Source of the DNA: Papio anubis
Lineage: Eukaryota > Chordata > Mammalia > Primates > Cercopithecidae
NCBI RefSeq assembly: GCF_008728515.1
Contig: NC_044984.1
Span: 94,039,181-94,103,180 of the forward strand
Length of the DNA stretch: 64,000 nucleotides
Reading direction: 5' to 3'
The notes beneath the pieces were generated by a model. The model worked only from the letters and a program-made list of their open reading frames with translations, made no database searches and was not told the DNA's origin. Each line of letters starts with the position of its first letter. Positions within the stretch are counted from its first letter, which is position 1. A program made the translations under genes and the position numbers. Of this stretch, positions 44,359-55,884 are shown in pieces.

Positions 44359-44410
44359 TAAAGCAACATATTCACAGTTCTGTGTATTAGAATGTGAACG
44401 TTTCTGCCAT
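44359..44410 (-). mobile_element. MLT1-type LTR, right part
   Basis: AACATATTCACAGTTCTGTG and ATTAGAATGTGAACG continue the LTR broken off at 32151 by Tigger1. Short but in the correct order and orientation. Confidence 0.65.
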
Positions 44411-44429
44411 GAAAATATGCATGAATTTC

Positions 44430-46130
44430 TCACATTTTATAAGAAGTTTTTATTTGTCTTTCTACTTGAAAGATGCTTTTTCCAAGTATAAAATTCTAGA
44501 TCAACAGCCATTTTTTGGCACCTTAAAGACAGTCCATTGTCTTTCTGGGTCCACTGTCACCCTCATCTTTTTTTCCCTGTAAGTAATGAAGTTTGAAGTA
44601 ATGAAGTAGTTTGTAAATAATGAAGTCTTGAAGTTCGCCATTTTTTTCTTCTGGTAGTTTAAATTGTATAGTTGAGGTTATTAGAGGGAACTTTTCATTT
44701 CAGTAGTTGTACTTTTGAACTCCAGAATTTCTATTTGATTTTTTAAATCATTTCTCTCTATTGATATTCTCTATTTGATGCAAAATTGTTGTCCTATCTT
44801 CCTGTATTTAATCATAGCTTTAGTTCTTTGAACATATCTATAATGGCTACTTTCTAGTCATTGTCTGCTAGTCTGACTTCTGACCACTGTCTGCCTACTG
44901 TACTTAAAGAGCATGGGTCATATTTTCTTGTTTCTTTTCATGACTTGTAAATTTTTGTTGGTAACTGGACATTTTAGGTAATATCTCATGGCAACTCTGG
45001 GTAAACCCACCCCTGCTCTAAGCTTGTTGTTATTATTTGTTTTTTGTTTAATGACTAGCTGGATTATTTTAGCAATGTTCACTGTCCTCCTCATCTTTGC
45101 TTCTCTGTAAGTAATGAGTATTTTTCCCTTTTTGCATGTAAGTTTGTCACTGTATCACCAGATTTCAGTAAACTGAATATGACCTGAATATGACTATTTT
45201 CCACCTGCAGTGTTAAATCTTTGGTGTTGCTCTTCAAGGAGTTGCAACTTTGTGTATGTATGCTCACATACAGTCACTAGTATGACAGTGGTTTTGACAG
45301 GACTCTTTTTGTCATTTTCTCTGACCATGTCCAGTTGTTAAGCTATACTAAGTGCCAGCTGATTCATGTACTGCTTTTAACAATACTGTGGTGCTTAAAT
45401 TGTTCTATAGACTAATCCATCAAATTCAAGTTCCTTTGAAGGAGTAGTTCCTACATTGAGATTTGTTCTGTTGAGGAGCTCTGACCACAGGTGAGCTCCT
45501 ACAAGCTATCTCTTTCCAAGGGTCTCTGCTTTTCCCTCTAAGCAAAATCTCAAGTCAAGTCGAGTCGAGTCAAGGCTCTGGAATTAGGATGGCAGACAAT
45601 GGCACACTCTCTCTAAACGACACCCTCACTTTAGGAGCTGAGTGCTCAGTGGGGGCCAGAGAAGGTAGAAGATGAACAGTAGCCTCCAACTTTTTGGGCT
45701 AGTTTCATCCAGAGTACAACCATCACCTTACAGACTAAGGCAAGGACAATCAGAACCCCTATACCTCAGCAGTGCCAAACCCAAGGTAGAGCCTGCATCT
45801 TGTGAGTGGGGAGCTGTGCAGAAGAGAACTCTACTTCAGAACTTAGCCTCATCAATAGGTAGCTGTGGCAAGATGAGAAAAGCTGATATCCTACCATAGG
45901 ATAACCCTCTGTCTGGGAGCTGAGAATAGAGAGAGTCTTGTGTTTTGGGCTGCACCAGTTTGGAATAAAGTTTCCATCTCACTAAGTTGGGAAAGGGGAT
46001 AGGAGGGAATGAGTCTCAGTTCCCCCATAGAGTCTTGCTGTTCTTACCACAATACAGACTTTCTTGAATAAATGTTTCTTCGTCTACTTACTATTTAAAT
46101 GTCCCTAAGACTATTTCCAGAGACATTAAA
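44430..46130 (-). mobile_element. Ancient L1M-type element, 5' half, minus strand
   Basis: Same kind of sequence as 7570-9480: AAAATTCTAGATCAACAGCC near 44490, AGTTCTTTGAACATATCTA near 44823, GTAACTGGACATTTTAGG near 44962, and 5' UTR-like sequence to 46100. Contains a CAAGTCGAGTCGAGTCAAG micro-repeat at 45555. Subfamily not assigned. Confidence 0.55.
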
Positions 46131-46142
46131 TGGTATGTTGTT

Positions 46143-46345
46143 GGGTATTTTTGTTTTTGTTTTGTTTCTTTTGTTTGTTTTTGAGATGGAGTTTCACTCT
46201 TTTTGCCCAGGCTGGAGGGCAATGGCGTGATCTCAGCTCACTGCAACCTCCGCTTCCCAGGCTCAAGTGAGTCTCCTGCCTCAGCCTCCCTCCCGAATAG
46301 CTAGGATTACAGGTGCACACCACCACACACCTGGCTAATTTTGTT
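46143..46345 (-). repeat. Alu, truncated, minus strand
   Basis: A T/G-rich tail (TTTGTTTTTGTTTTGTTTC) then the Alu right arm in reverse, to GGCTAATTTTGT. It meets another Alu tail directly, suggesting one Alu inserted into another. Confidence 0.85.
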
Positions 46346-46644
46346 TTATGTTTGTTTGTTTTTGAGAAAATGTCTCACTCTGTCACCCAGACTGGAGTGC
46401 AGTGGCACGTTCTCGGCTCACCGCAACCTCCACCTCCCAGGCTCAAGTGATTCTGCTGCCTCAGCCTTCCAAGTAGCTGGGATTAGAAGCGTGTGCCACC
46501 ATGCCCAGCTAATTTTTGTATTTTTAGTAGAGATGGGGTTTCACCATGTTGGCCAGGCTGGTCTCGAACTCCTGACCTCAAATGATCCACTCGCCTCTGC
46601 CTCGCAAAGTGCTGGGATTATAGGCATGGACCACCGTGCCCAGT
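46346..46644 (-). repeat. Alu, full length, minus strand
   Basis: TGTTTGTTTGTTTTTGAG tail, both arms in reverse, ending CACCGTGCCCAG. S-type. Its last 70 bases belong to the local duplication shared with 50007-50317. A TG tract follows at 46645-46670. Plus-strand frame 46341-46781 is an Alu antisense artefact. Confidence 0.88.
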
Positions 46645-46942
46645 GTGTGTGTGTATGTGTGTGTGTGTGTTTTAATTATCTTCACCAGTTTTTCCGGAAA
46701 AAGAGTATGCTGAGCTTCTCATGCTGTTATGCCAGAAGTCCCTCCCAGTCAATTAACAAAAGTGGCAAGGTAATTCAATGAGGATACTAGAGTCTTTTTC
46801 AAAAAATGGTTCTAGACCGTGGATATGGGAAAAAATGAAACTCAACCTTTCCTTATACCATACGCAAAATAATTTGTAATGAATCACAGCATAAAATATG
46901 AGTCAAACTATTAAACTTCTAGATTGGAAGAATTATTTGTAA
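46573..46942. repeat. Copy A of a 0.3-0.37 kb local duplication
   Basis: An Alu head (in reverse), TG tract and L1M ORF2-like sequence that recur at 50007-50317. This copy keeps 75 bases (about 46699-46773) missing from copy B, but lacks AAGAAAACACA (after CTTCTAG near 46922) present in B. About 4% substitutions outside the TG tract by hand. Confidence 0.88.
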
Positions 46943-47965
46943 TTTGGGGATAGGCAAAGATATCTTAGCAAAGACACAAAAAAACATGAATCATACACAC
47001 ATAAAAATTGTAAAACTGGGCTTCATCAAAAAATTTTAAAGTTTGTCCTTTAAAATATAGTGTTGGAAAAATTAAAAGGCAAGCAAAAGACTATAAGAAT
47101 AACTTTACAAATCAGAAATCTGATGAAGAACTTGTTTTTGAGATATATAAAGAATTTGTTCAACTGAATAATAAGAATATAGACAATCCAATTTAAAAAT
47201 GGGCAAAAGTTTGAACAGATACTTCATCAAAGAAGATGTGAAAAATCGCAAGTAAACAAATAAATGATGTTCTATAATATTGGTAGTCTTTAAGGAAATG
47301 CAAATTAAAAGCATAGGATTGCGCTATTTACCTGTTAAAATGGCTAAAATTTAAAAGATTTATATATAGCAAGGGTACAGAGCAACTGTAATACTTATAC
47401 ATTACTGATTGGAACATAATATAGTACAGCCACTTTGGAAAGCAGTTTGGCAATTTCTCCAAAAGTTAAACACAGACATAACATACAGTGCAGTAATTTC
47501 ACTCTTACATGTTTACCCAGGAGAAATAAAAACACAAAGACTTACATGCAAAGATTCATAGCTTTATTAATTATAACCAAAATCTGGAAACAACCCAAAA
47601 GTCTATCAACAGGCAAATGGATAAACATGTTATAGTATAGCCTTACAATAAAATACTACTCAGCAATAAAAGGAATGAAAATATCAGTGAAAGAAGTCAG
47701 GCACAAAAGACTGTATGATTCTATTTGTATGAAATTCTAGAAAAAAAAATTATAGTGCTAGAAAACAAATGTGTAGTTGCCTCGGGGTGGGACTGTTGTA
47801 TGGAAATTGACCAAACAGGCATGAGAGATCTTTGGAAGAATGATGAAAATATTTTATATCTTTATTATGGTTTTAGTTACATTACATTTTTCAAACTCAT
47901 CCAAATGAATCCTGAATGAGTTTTATTGTATGTAAATTATATCTCTAATATTTTTTTTAAAAAAA
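46680..47965 (+). mobile_element. L1M, ORF2 end and 3' UTR
   Basis: Sense ORF2 with stops (CTTTTTCAAAAAATGGTTC near 46794, ACTTCATCAAAGAAGATGTG near 47221, CAGCCACTTTGGAAAGCAG near 47427), then an old-L1 3' end (TTTTATTGTATGTAAATTATA near 47921). No intact ORF. Confidence 0.8.
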
Positions 47966-48676
47966 AGGTCAATAGAAGGAATGTATTAAATAGTTTAATA
48001 GTAGAGAAAGATCAGAAGGATAGAGACAGAGACACTGTCTTCATATATATTAACATATTGGATATCAGAGATTCTGAAATTATGTTAGATATCAAGTGAA
48101 AATATTCTTTTGTCAATCATTTTCATTCAGTTATAAGACCAACATTTATCTTAAGCCAGATTTGTGAAAATTAGATTTAAAATTAATTATTGTACTATTT
48201 CACAAGAGTGTTATTGTTCCTTGCTCATTTAAAAAAAAAGAAAAAAGAGCATGTTGAGATGCCATGGCTAACAAAGGATTTTTTTTTCAGCAAATGTTTG
48301 CTTCCCCTTCCTCTTTGGGTCAGGTATACCTTTCACTCCCACTGCCTTTATGCTTGGCCATGCGACTTGCCTTGGCCAATGGAATATGAGCATGCAGGAC
48401 GTCTGCAGAATTTTAATTGTGTTTGCCTGGCTTAGCTTGCACTTGAACTCCTATATCAACATACAATTACAACACAGGCAACCAATGCCTCGTTAGGCTG
48501 GATCAAAGCATGAAGCATAAGGGGCAAACTTGAACTTACCTCAAAGCCTGAAAATGAACTACAGCATAAAGCAGAGACACTTATGAGTGAGAAAATTAAA
48601 AGCTTGCCATGATGCGACTATAAATTTGGTGGAGGTTTGTTATAGCATCACTATGGCAAGAGTTGACTCATACAAA
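47966..48676. other. Unassigned stretch
   Basis: Nothing recognised, apart from a possible LTR-like part near 48300-48430 (GGCCAATGGAATATGAGCATG). Confidence 0.3.
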
Positions 48677-48915
48677 GTTAACATTTAAGGAGAAATTACA
48701 ATGTTCTAGGCACTGAGCTACAAACTTTACATGTATTACCCATATAATTATCACAATGACTCTGTAAGAGAAAACATTTTACATTGTCTTTTTAAAATAC
48801 ATGATGAAACTGAAGCACAAATAGGATAATTGCATTATCCAAAGTCTCAGAGCTAGTAAGTAACCAAGTAGGGTTTAAACCCAGGATGTTATAATTCTAA
48901 TACTCACCCACTTCA
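48677..48915 (+). repeat. MIR
   Basis: Clear MIR order: GTTCTAGGCACTGAGCTACAA, TCACAATGACTCTGTAAGAG, CAAAGTCTCAGAGCTAGTAAG, AAACCCAGGATGTTATAATT. Confidence 0.85.
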
Positions 48916-49522
48916 GTTAATACATTAATTATCAAGATCAAATTGAATTTTTAAATTCTATTCTTCTAGTTGGGATGTTATCATGGTTAAGACTCTTCAA
49001 TCTCCATAAAGCCTTTTCTTCTCTTCCACCTAACCTGCCCATCTTCATACCTGTATCTAAACAACCATCTATTTACTGTACCCCAACTATTAGGTTGTCA
49101 GTAGCTAAAAAAGCATACTGCCTTGACTCCATTACAAGGTTAGCTGATGGACTTTCCATATAGCTTTGCAAAATTGTGCTTATTCATGTTGATTCCATTT
49201 TGCATTCCCCACAATAGCTGTTCCAAACTTTAATCACCAAGATAAGCCCTAATTTCAATATCACTCCTCACTCTCAGAGGTTCTGCCTCCAGTTTCACAG
49301 TGAATGAATATTCTGTGAGGCATTACATTTCTCAAGTTTTTTCCTCTCTGCCTTATACCTACCTTTACCTCTCTTTACTCCTTGCTCTTGTTTCACAGAT
49401 GACTAATTCTATCCCCATATTCTTGTCTTTCTTCCTTCCCATACCTTGTTCTATAGATTTAACATCTTCCTTTTTTTCTCTCTACTGGAAAACCTACATA
49501 CTCATTTCTCCCACATCATTTT

Positions 49523-49790
49523 TTGCTCTTGTTGTCCAGGATGGGGTGCAAAGGCATGATCTCAGCTCAACTGCAATCTCCAACTCCCGGGTTCAAGCAA
49601 CTCTCCTGCCTCAGCCCCCCGAGTAGCTGGGATTACAGGCATGTGCCACGACGTCCGGCTAATTTTTGTATTTTTAGTTGAAATGGGGTTTCATCGTGTT
49701 GGTTAGGCTGGTTTGAAACACCTGACCTCAGGTGATCCACCCGCCTCGGCCTAAGTGCTGGGATTACAAGCATGAGCCACTGTGCCCAGC
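49523..49790 (-). repeat. Alu, minus strand, tail missing
   Basis: Both arms in reverse from GTTGTCCAGGATGGGGTGCA to CACTGTGCCCAGCC; the A-tail side (T run and GAGACGGAG part) is absent. Confidence 0.85.
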
Positions 49791-50006
49791 CCTATTTCTC
49801 CCAATCTTAAGCCAACTTTCCCACAAACCTGATGCCTCCACAAACCACCAACTCATCTTTCTCCTTGCTTTCACTATTAAACTTTTTGACAAAGTAAGTG
49901 CTGTATCAGCTATCTTTACTTTTTCACCTCCAAGTCACTCCTTAGTACACTACAATATAAGTTCTCCTTCTGTGAACTTTACCAAAATTATTCTCAAAGG
50001 ACACTC

Positions 50007-50317
50007 TGACCTCAAATGGTCCACCTGCCTCTGCCTCCCAAAGTGCTAGGATTATAGGTGTGAACCACCGTGACCAGCGTGCACGCGTGTGTGTGTGTAT
50101 GTGTATGTGTGTGTTTTAATTATCTTCACCAGTTTTTCTGGAGAAAGGAGGATACTAGAGTCTTTTTCAAAAAATGGTTCTAGACAATGGATATAGGAAA
50201 AAATGAAACTCAACCTTTCCTTATACCATATGCAAAATAATTTGGAATGAATCATAGCATAAAATATGAGTCAAACTATTAAACTTCTAGAAGAAAACAC
50301 AGGAAGAATTATTTGTA
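50007..50317. repeat. Copy B of the local duplication
   Basis: Starts TGACCTCAAATGGTCCACC (Alu head in reverse), then a TG tract with GCGTGCACGCGTG, then the L1M part to GAAGAATTATTTG. It lies in L2-like DNA with no L1 around it, so this is the transposed position. Shared TGACCTC at the left edge could be microhomology. Confidence 0.88.
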
Positions 50318-50640
50318 GATTTATTTGAAGAATTATTTGGACAGTTTCCAAATTGCCCAAGTCAGTGATCTCCTCTCAGTTATCATCTTAACGAAGCCTT
50401 TCTCTAGTTTTAAATGACTCTGTTGACTACATGTATCAACTCCATCCCTCCAGACCCACACCACACCTCAGTGATCCTCCTTCTGTGTTCTCTATTATGG
50501 TTACTGGTACCATTCAGTCACCCAGCCTAGAAGCATTAAGGTCAATCTACTCTTTTTCCTCTCTCACATCATAGCCTCTTAACATCTCCAATATTATTTT
50601 TATTACTATTTTACTCTTATAATCTCTCAGTTGGACTATT

Positions 50641-53045
50641 CAAAAAGTCTTCTAAGACGGAAGTTGATAGCAATAAACACCTACATCAAGAAAAAGTAGA
50701 AAGATTTCAAATAATCAGTCTGATGACGCACGTAAAGGAATTAGAAAAGAAAGAATAAGCTGAATACCAAAGTTAGCAGAAGGAAAGAAGTAATAAAAAT
50801 CAGAGCAGAAGTAATAAAAATCAGAGCAGAAATAAATGAAATAGAGACTACAAAAATAAAAAAGATCAATGAAACGGAAAGTTGGCTTTTCAAAAAGATA
50901 AATAAAATTGGTAAACCACTAGGTAGACTAACCAAGAAAAAATGAGAAGTCCAAATAAATAAAATCAGAAATTAAGAAATGGAACATCAAAACCAATACC
51001 TTAGAAATACAAAATATCATTGGAGACTATTATTAATAGCTATACATAAACAAACTGGAAAACCCAGAGGAAGTGGATACATTCCTGGACATATACAACC
51101 TACCAAGAATAAATCAGGAAGAAACAGAAAACCTGAACAGACCAATAATAAGTAATTAAATTGAATCTGTAATAAAAAGTCTCCCAACAAAGAAAAGCCT
51201 TGGACCAGATGGCTTCACTGCCAAATTCTACCAAACATGTAAAGAAGAACTAGTACCAATTCTCCTCAAACTATTCCAAAAAAATAAAGTGGGGGGAGTT
51301 CTCCCTAACTCATTCGATGAGGCTAGAATTACCCTGATACTAAAACCAGACAAGGACATATACAAAAAAAAAAAAAAAAAGAATATCCCTAATGAACATA
51401 GACACAAGAATTTTCAACAAAATACTAGTAAACTGAATATAATAGCACATCAAAAAGATAATACATACACCATGATGTAGTTGGAATTATCCCAGGTTGC
51501 AAGGATGTTTCAACATATGCATATCAATAAACATATGACATCAACAGAATGAAGGACAAAAATGATATGATCACCGATAGATACAGAAAAAGCATTTGAT
51601 AAAATTCAACATCCTTTCATGATAAAAATTCTCAACAAGCTAGGTATAGAAGGTAGATATCTCAGCATAACAAAGGCCATTGATAAACCCACAGCTAACA
51701 TCATACTGATGGGGAAAGCTGAAAGCATTTCCTCTAAGAACTAGAACAAGACAAGGATTTCCACTTTCACCACTCTATGCAACACAGTACTGGAAGTCCT
51801 AGCCAGAGCAATTGGGCAAGAGAAAGAAAGAAAAGGCGTCCAAACTGGAAAAGAAGTAAAATTGTCCCTGTTTGCAGACAATTTGATATTATATTTAGAA
51901 AAATCAAAAAAGCCCACCAAAAAAAACAAAAAAACAAACAAACAAACAAAAAACTCTTCAAACTGATAAACTAATTCAGTAAAGTTGCAGGATGCAAAAT
52001 CAGCATACGAAAATCACCAGTATTTTTATATACCAAAAATGAAATCGCTGAAAACGAAATCAAGAAGGCAATCTTATTTACAATAGCTACAAACAAAATA
52101 ACTAAAAATAAATTTAACCAAGAAGGTGAAAGAGATGTAGAAGGAAAACTACAAAACACTGATAAAAGAAACTGAAGAGGGCATAAACAAAGAGAAAGAC
52201 ATCCCATGTTCACGAATCAGAAGAATTTTATGGTAAAGAATTCAAAAGCACAGACAACAAAAACAAAAATAGGCAAATGGAATTACATTAAACTAAAAAG
52301 CTTCTGCACAGCAAAGGAAACAATAAACAGAGTGAAGAGACAACCTACTGAATGAAAGAAAGTATTTGCAAACTATTCATCCAACGAGGGACTAATATCC
52401 AGCATATAAGGAACTCAAATGATTCAACAATAAAAAATCTAATAATCCCATTAAAAATAGGCAAAGAAAATGAATAGATACTTCTCACAAGAAGACATAC
52501 AAATGGCCACCAGGGATATGGAAAATGTCAACATGACTAACATCAGGGAAATGTATATTAAAACCACAATGAGATCTCATCTTTCCCCAGTTAGAATGAC
52601 TATTACTAAAAGACAACAGATGCTGGTGAGACTGCAGAGAAAGGGAACTTTTATATGCTGATAAAAATGTAAATTAGTACAGCTGCTATGGAAAACAGTA
52701 TGGAGATTTCTCAAAAAAACTAAAAATAGAACTACCATGAGATTCAGCAATCACACTGCTGGTTATTTATCAAAGGAAAGGAAATCAGTATATCAAAGGG
52801 ATACCTGCACCTTCGTGTTTATTACAGCAGTATCACAACAGCAAAGACATGGAATCAACTTAAGTGCCCATCAACGGATGAATGGATAAAGAAAATGTGG
52901 TATATATACGCAATGAAATACTTGTTGTCCATAAAAAATGAGATCCTGTCATTTGCAGTAACATGGATGGATCTAGAAATCCTTATGTTAAGTGAAATAA
53001 GCTAGACATACAAAGACAAATATAACATCGCATTTTCTCATTCAT
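50641..53045 (+). mobile_element. Older L1 ORF2 body, internally deleted
   Basis: Sense ORF2 from the endonuclease-RT linker (GGAAGTTGATAGCAATAAAC) to the C-terminus (ACATGGATGGATCTAGAAAT near 52962). It stops at about 53055 without a 3' UTR. A large internal piece is missing near 52215-52240. Contains a 21-bp tandem (GTAATAAAAATCAGAGCAGAA twice, 50793-50834) and (AAAC)n runs near 51920-51950. Many stops. Confidence 0.82.
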
Positions 53046-54070
53046 ATGTGGGAGCCAGGAAATGCAAACTTAACCAAGTAATGGCTTTCCTCTCCTTCCC
53101 ACTTATTTTTTCCATGCTTAAAATCCTTCAGTGGGTATTCCATAGGCATCCATTGCCTAGAGGATAAGGACAAAATGTATTATTAGGGAATTAAAGGTGT
53201 TTTTTTGGTTACCTCTGCAGCATCAACTCCTGATCACCTTCCCATACCATGTCCTTTGCATTCTACGTGGCATTTATACAAAACATCTTACCATTCTCCA
53301 GTACAAGTTATATTGTTTAATGCCTTGGTGCTTTTGGTTGTACTATTCTATGTGAAAGGCCATCCTTACTCCTTACTCCTCAACCCTGTTTGAGACAAAC
53401 CTAACATCTTTCAATACTGAAAGAAGTATTGAATATTGAAAGAAGTTAAGGAGTAATTTGTCTGGAAAGTAAATAAAGAAAACCAACAGAATCTCACAAA
53501 TATGCTCACATTTGGAGATGTAAGGCTGGAGGTGAAAGCAGATTGTGAAGCAAGTAGGTGATTCCATATTATATTGTGGCTGAGAGTTCAGGTGGACATT
53601 TGATACCAATTCACTGTGCCCTTCAAGCTGTAAGGGCATATACTAATATTAAGTTCTCTGTGGAATATTAAGTCCTCTAGTGGAAGGCCACCTTCCACTA
53701 GACTTAGGCAAAGGTTAGGAATTACTTCCCTCACTCCATTCAGGGAGGCTATTCACATATGCTATCATTTTTCTCCAAAATCTCTCCCCTAATCTCCCAT
53801 CTCCTAACTTTCACAACCTCCATGTCTTTAAGGGGTGCAAATGCTGTCTGACCAATTCTACCCTAAATTTATAGATTCTAAACCACTGTGACCTTCAACC
53901 CCACTTTGGAGTACGTCATCTAGTATCTTGGGGCTTCAAATGGAACTTCCATTTTAATATCCTTTTACATTAATACTCTGGATAATGTTTCTAGCTGTGA
54001 TTTGTTTGGCCAAAAAAAAAAAAACAAGGTACTCAAAGTCAAAACAAAAACTCCATTCAAAATCATTTGT
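53046..54070. other. Mostly unassigned; L2-like at the left
   Basis: 53095-53370 has L2-like phrases (AAATCCTTCAGTGGGTATTCC, TAGAGGATAAGGACAAAATG). 53371-54070 is unrecognised. The minus frame 53373-53639 has no visible domain. Confidence 0.35.
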
Positions 54071-54074
54071 CTTT

Positions 54075-54260
54075 AAATACCATCTGAAGTTAGACTAGTG
54101 GATTCAAATCCTGACTCCAGGGACTAACTGTATAATCTTTGGGAGCAATCTAAGCATCTTATGTTTCAGTTTTATAATCGTATATGAATAATGGCAGGCC
54201 TTCATAGAATTTTGTAAGAATTAAATAAGATGCTCTAAACAAAACTAAAAATATTTCTAG
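54075..54260 (+). repeat. MIR
   Basis: MIR-like: TGGATTCAAATCCTGACTCC, CTAACTGTATAATCTTTGGG, TATGTTTCAGTTTTATAATCG. Confidence 0.7.
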
Positions 54261-54269
54261 TGGCCCACA

Positions 54270-55030
54270 ATGTCCTAGATGAGAACTGCTCCTTCCACAT
54301 CTCTTTGACCATGCCATCTCCATGTTATCTCTGTCGTCTCCGCCTCACTCATGCCAATCACTGTTCCACCTCAAGAGTTCTGCTGCCACTTCTTTTTTCT
54401 CCCCCTGGAATATCCATTCCTCAGATAGTTGATGGCTAGCTGTTCCACCTACTTCATGTCCTTGCTCAAACGCTACCTTCTCTGTCCTTCTCTAAGCATT
54501 CCATGTAAGCCTAAGCCCCTTGTTTTACTTCTGCCCTTCCCTCTATCCCTTCCCTGCCTTAATTTGCTCCATAGCACTTATCATCTTTATCATACTACAT
54601 ATTTTCACATTTTTACTTTATCTTCTGTCTCCTCCCACTTAATGTGAGATCCACTAAGAACATTACCTGGCACATAATAACTAGTCGGTAGCCAGGAACA
54701 GTGGGTCACACCTGCAATCTGGCACTTTGAGAGACAGAGGCAAGAGAATCACTTCAGCCCAAGTGTTCAAGACTGGGTAACATAGTTAGACCCCATCTCT
54801 ACAAAAAAAAAAAAAAAAAAAACCTTTAATTAGCTGGGCATGGTGGCACACACTTATAATTCCACCTACTTGGGAGGCTAAGGGGGAGGATCACTTGAGC
54901 CCAGGAAGTTGAGACTAGAGTGATTCATGATCACACAACTGTACTCCAGCCCAGTTAACAGAGGGAGACCATGTCTCAAAACAAACAAACAAACAAAACA
55001 CATAGTCAATAAATATAGGCTACCATTGTA
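54270..55030 (+). repeat. L2 3' end, split by an Alu
   Basis: L2-like order: TTCTGCTGCCACTTCTT, TCCTTGCTCAAACGCTACCTT, CCATAGCACTTATCATC, TAATGTGAGATCCACTAAGAA, CCTGGCACATAATAACTAG; then, after the Alu, CACATAGTCAATAAATATAGG. Confidence 0.8.
54692..54995 (+). repeat. Alu with (AAAC)n tail, inside L2
   Basis: GCCAGGAACAGTGGGTCACAC start, mid A tract at 54803-54822, and an (AAAC)n tail at 54979-55000. Old, J-like. Confidence 0.85.
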
Positions 55031-55244
55031 ATAATAAATATTATAAGGCGGCACCTCTGTGAAATATTCCAGGAATCAGACCTGACTACAGCATTGTTCC
55101 TGGCTTACACACAGCATGTCAGGCAAAAGTGTATGTCAGAGAAGAAAAAATACTGGCTCATATGAAGGCATACGGTAAAATCACAAGGATCAATGATGCT
55201 AAGTTAAATAGTATCCCATAACATAAAATTAAATAAAAAATTGG
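55031..55244. other. Unassigned stretch
   Basis: Nothing recognised. Confidence 0.3.
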
Positions 55245-55259
55245 GGGAAATGGGACCAG

Positions 55260-55269
55260 CAAGATGGCC
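55260..55269 (-). promoter_or_regulatory. YY1-type site of L1 5' UTR
   Basis: CAAGATGGCC at the first 20 bases of the L1 matches the known YY1 site that sets L1 transcription start. Retained, but most of the L1 promoter region behind it is lost. Confidence 0.55.
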
Positions 55270-55644
55270 AAATAGGAACAGCTCCAGTCTGCAGCTCCCA
55301 GTGAGATCAATGCAGAAAGCAGGTGATTTCTGCATTTCCAACTGAGGTACCTGGCTCATCTCATTGGAACTGGATAGACAGAGGGTACAGCCCATGGAGG
55401 GCGAGCTGAAGTAGGGTGGGTGTCACCTCACCTGGGAAACAGAAGGGGTTGGGAAACTCCCTCCCCTAGCCAAGAGAAGCCATGAGGGACTGTGTCATGA
55501 GGAACAGATACTCCGTCCCAGATACTATGCTTTCCCCACTGTTTTCACAACCCACAGACCAGGAGACTCCCTCTGGTGCCTATGCCACCAGGGCCCTGGG
55601 TTTCAAGCACAAAACTGGGTGGACATTTGGGCAAACACCTAACT

Positions 55645-55884
55645 AGGTCAGGAGATCAAGACCAACCTGGCCAACATGGTGAAATCTCATCTCTACTGAA
55701 GATACAAAAATTAGCTGGGCGTGGTGGCACATGCCTGTAATCCCAGATACTTAGGAGGCTGAGGCAGGAGAATCACTTGAATCAGGTAGTCAGAGGTTGC
55801 AGTGAGTCAAGATCACGCCACAGCACTCCAGCCTGGCAACAGAGCAAGGCTCTGACTCTCCAAAAAAAAAAAAAAAAAAAAAAA
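55645..55884 (+). repeat. 5'-truncated Alu at the L1 deletion junction
   Basis: Starts within the left arm (GGTCAGGAGATCAAGACC, normally about 60 bases in), continues through the right arm, and ends in an A tract (55861-55883). Confidence 0.88.

Larger units (their letters stand above)
48960..50640 (+). mobile_element. L2/CR1-like remnant, interrupted
   Basis: Pyrimidine-rich sense-strand sequence typical of L2 (CTTCTCTTCCACCTAACCTG near 49019, AAGGACACTCTGACCTC near 49997, CATAGCCTCTTAACATCTCC near 50571, TCAGTTGGACTATTC near 50627). An Alu (49523-49790) and the duplicated block (50007-50317) interrupt it. Weak and by pattern only. Confidence 0.45.

Noticed and set aside
46341..46781. 146-codon plus-strand open frame with a Cys/Val tail
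   Set aside because: It is the usual antisense-Alu frame running into a TG repeat (VCVCVC).
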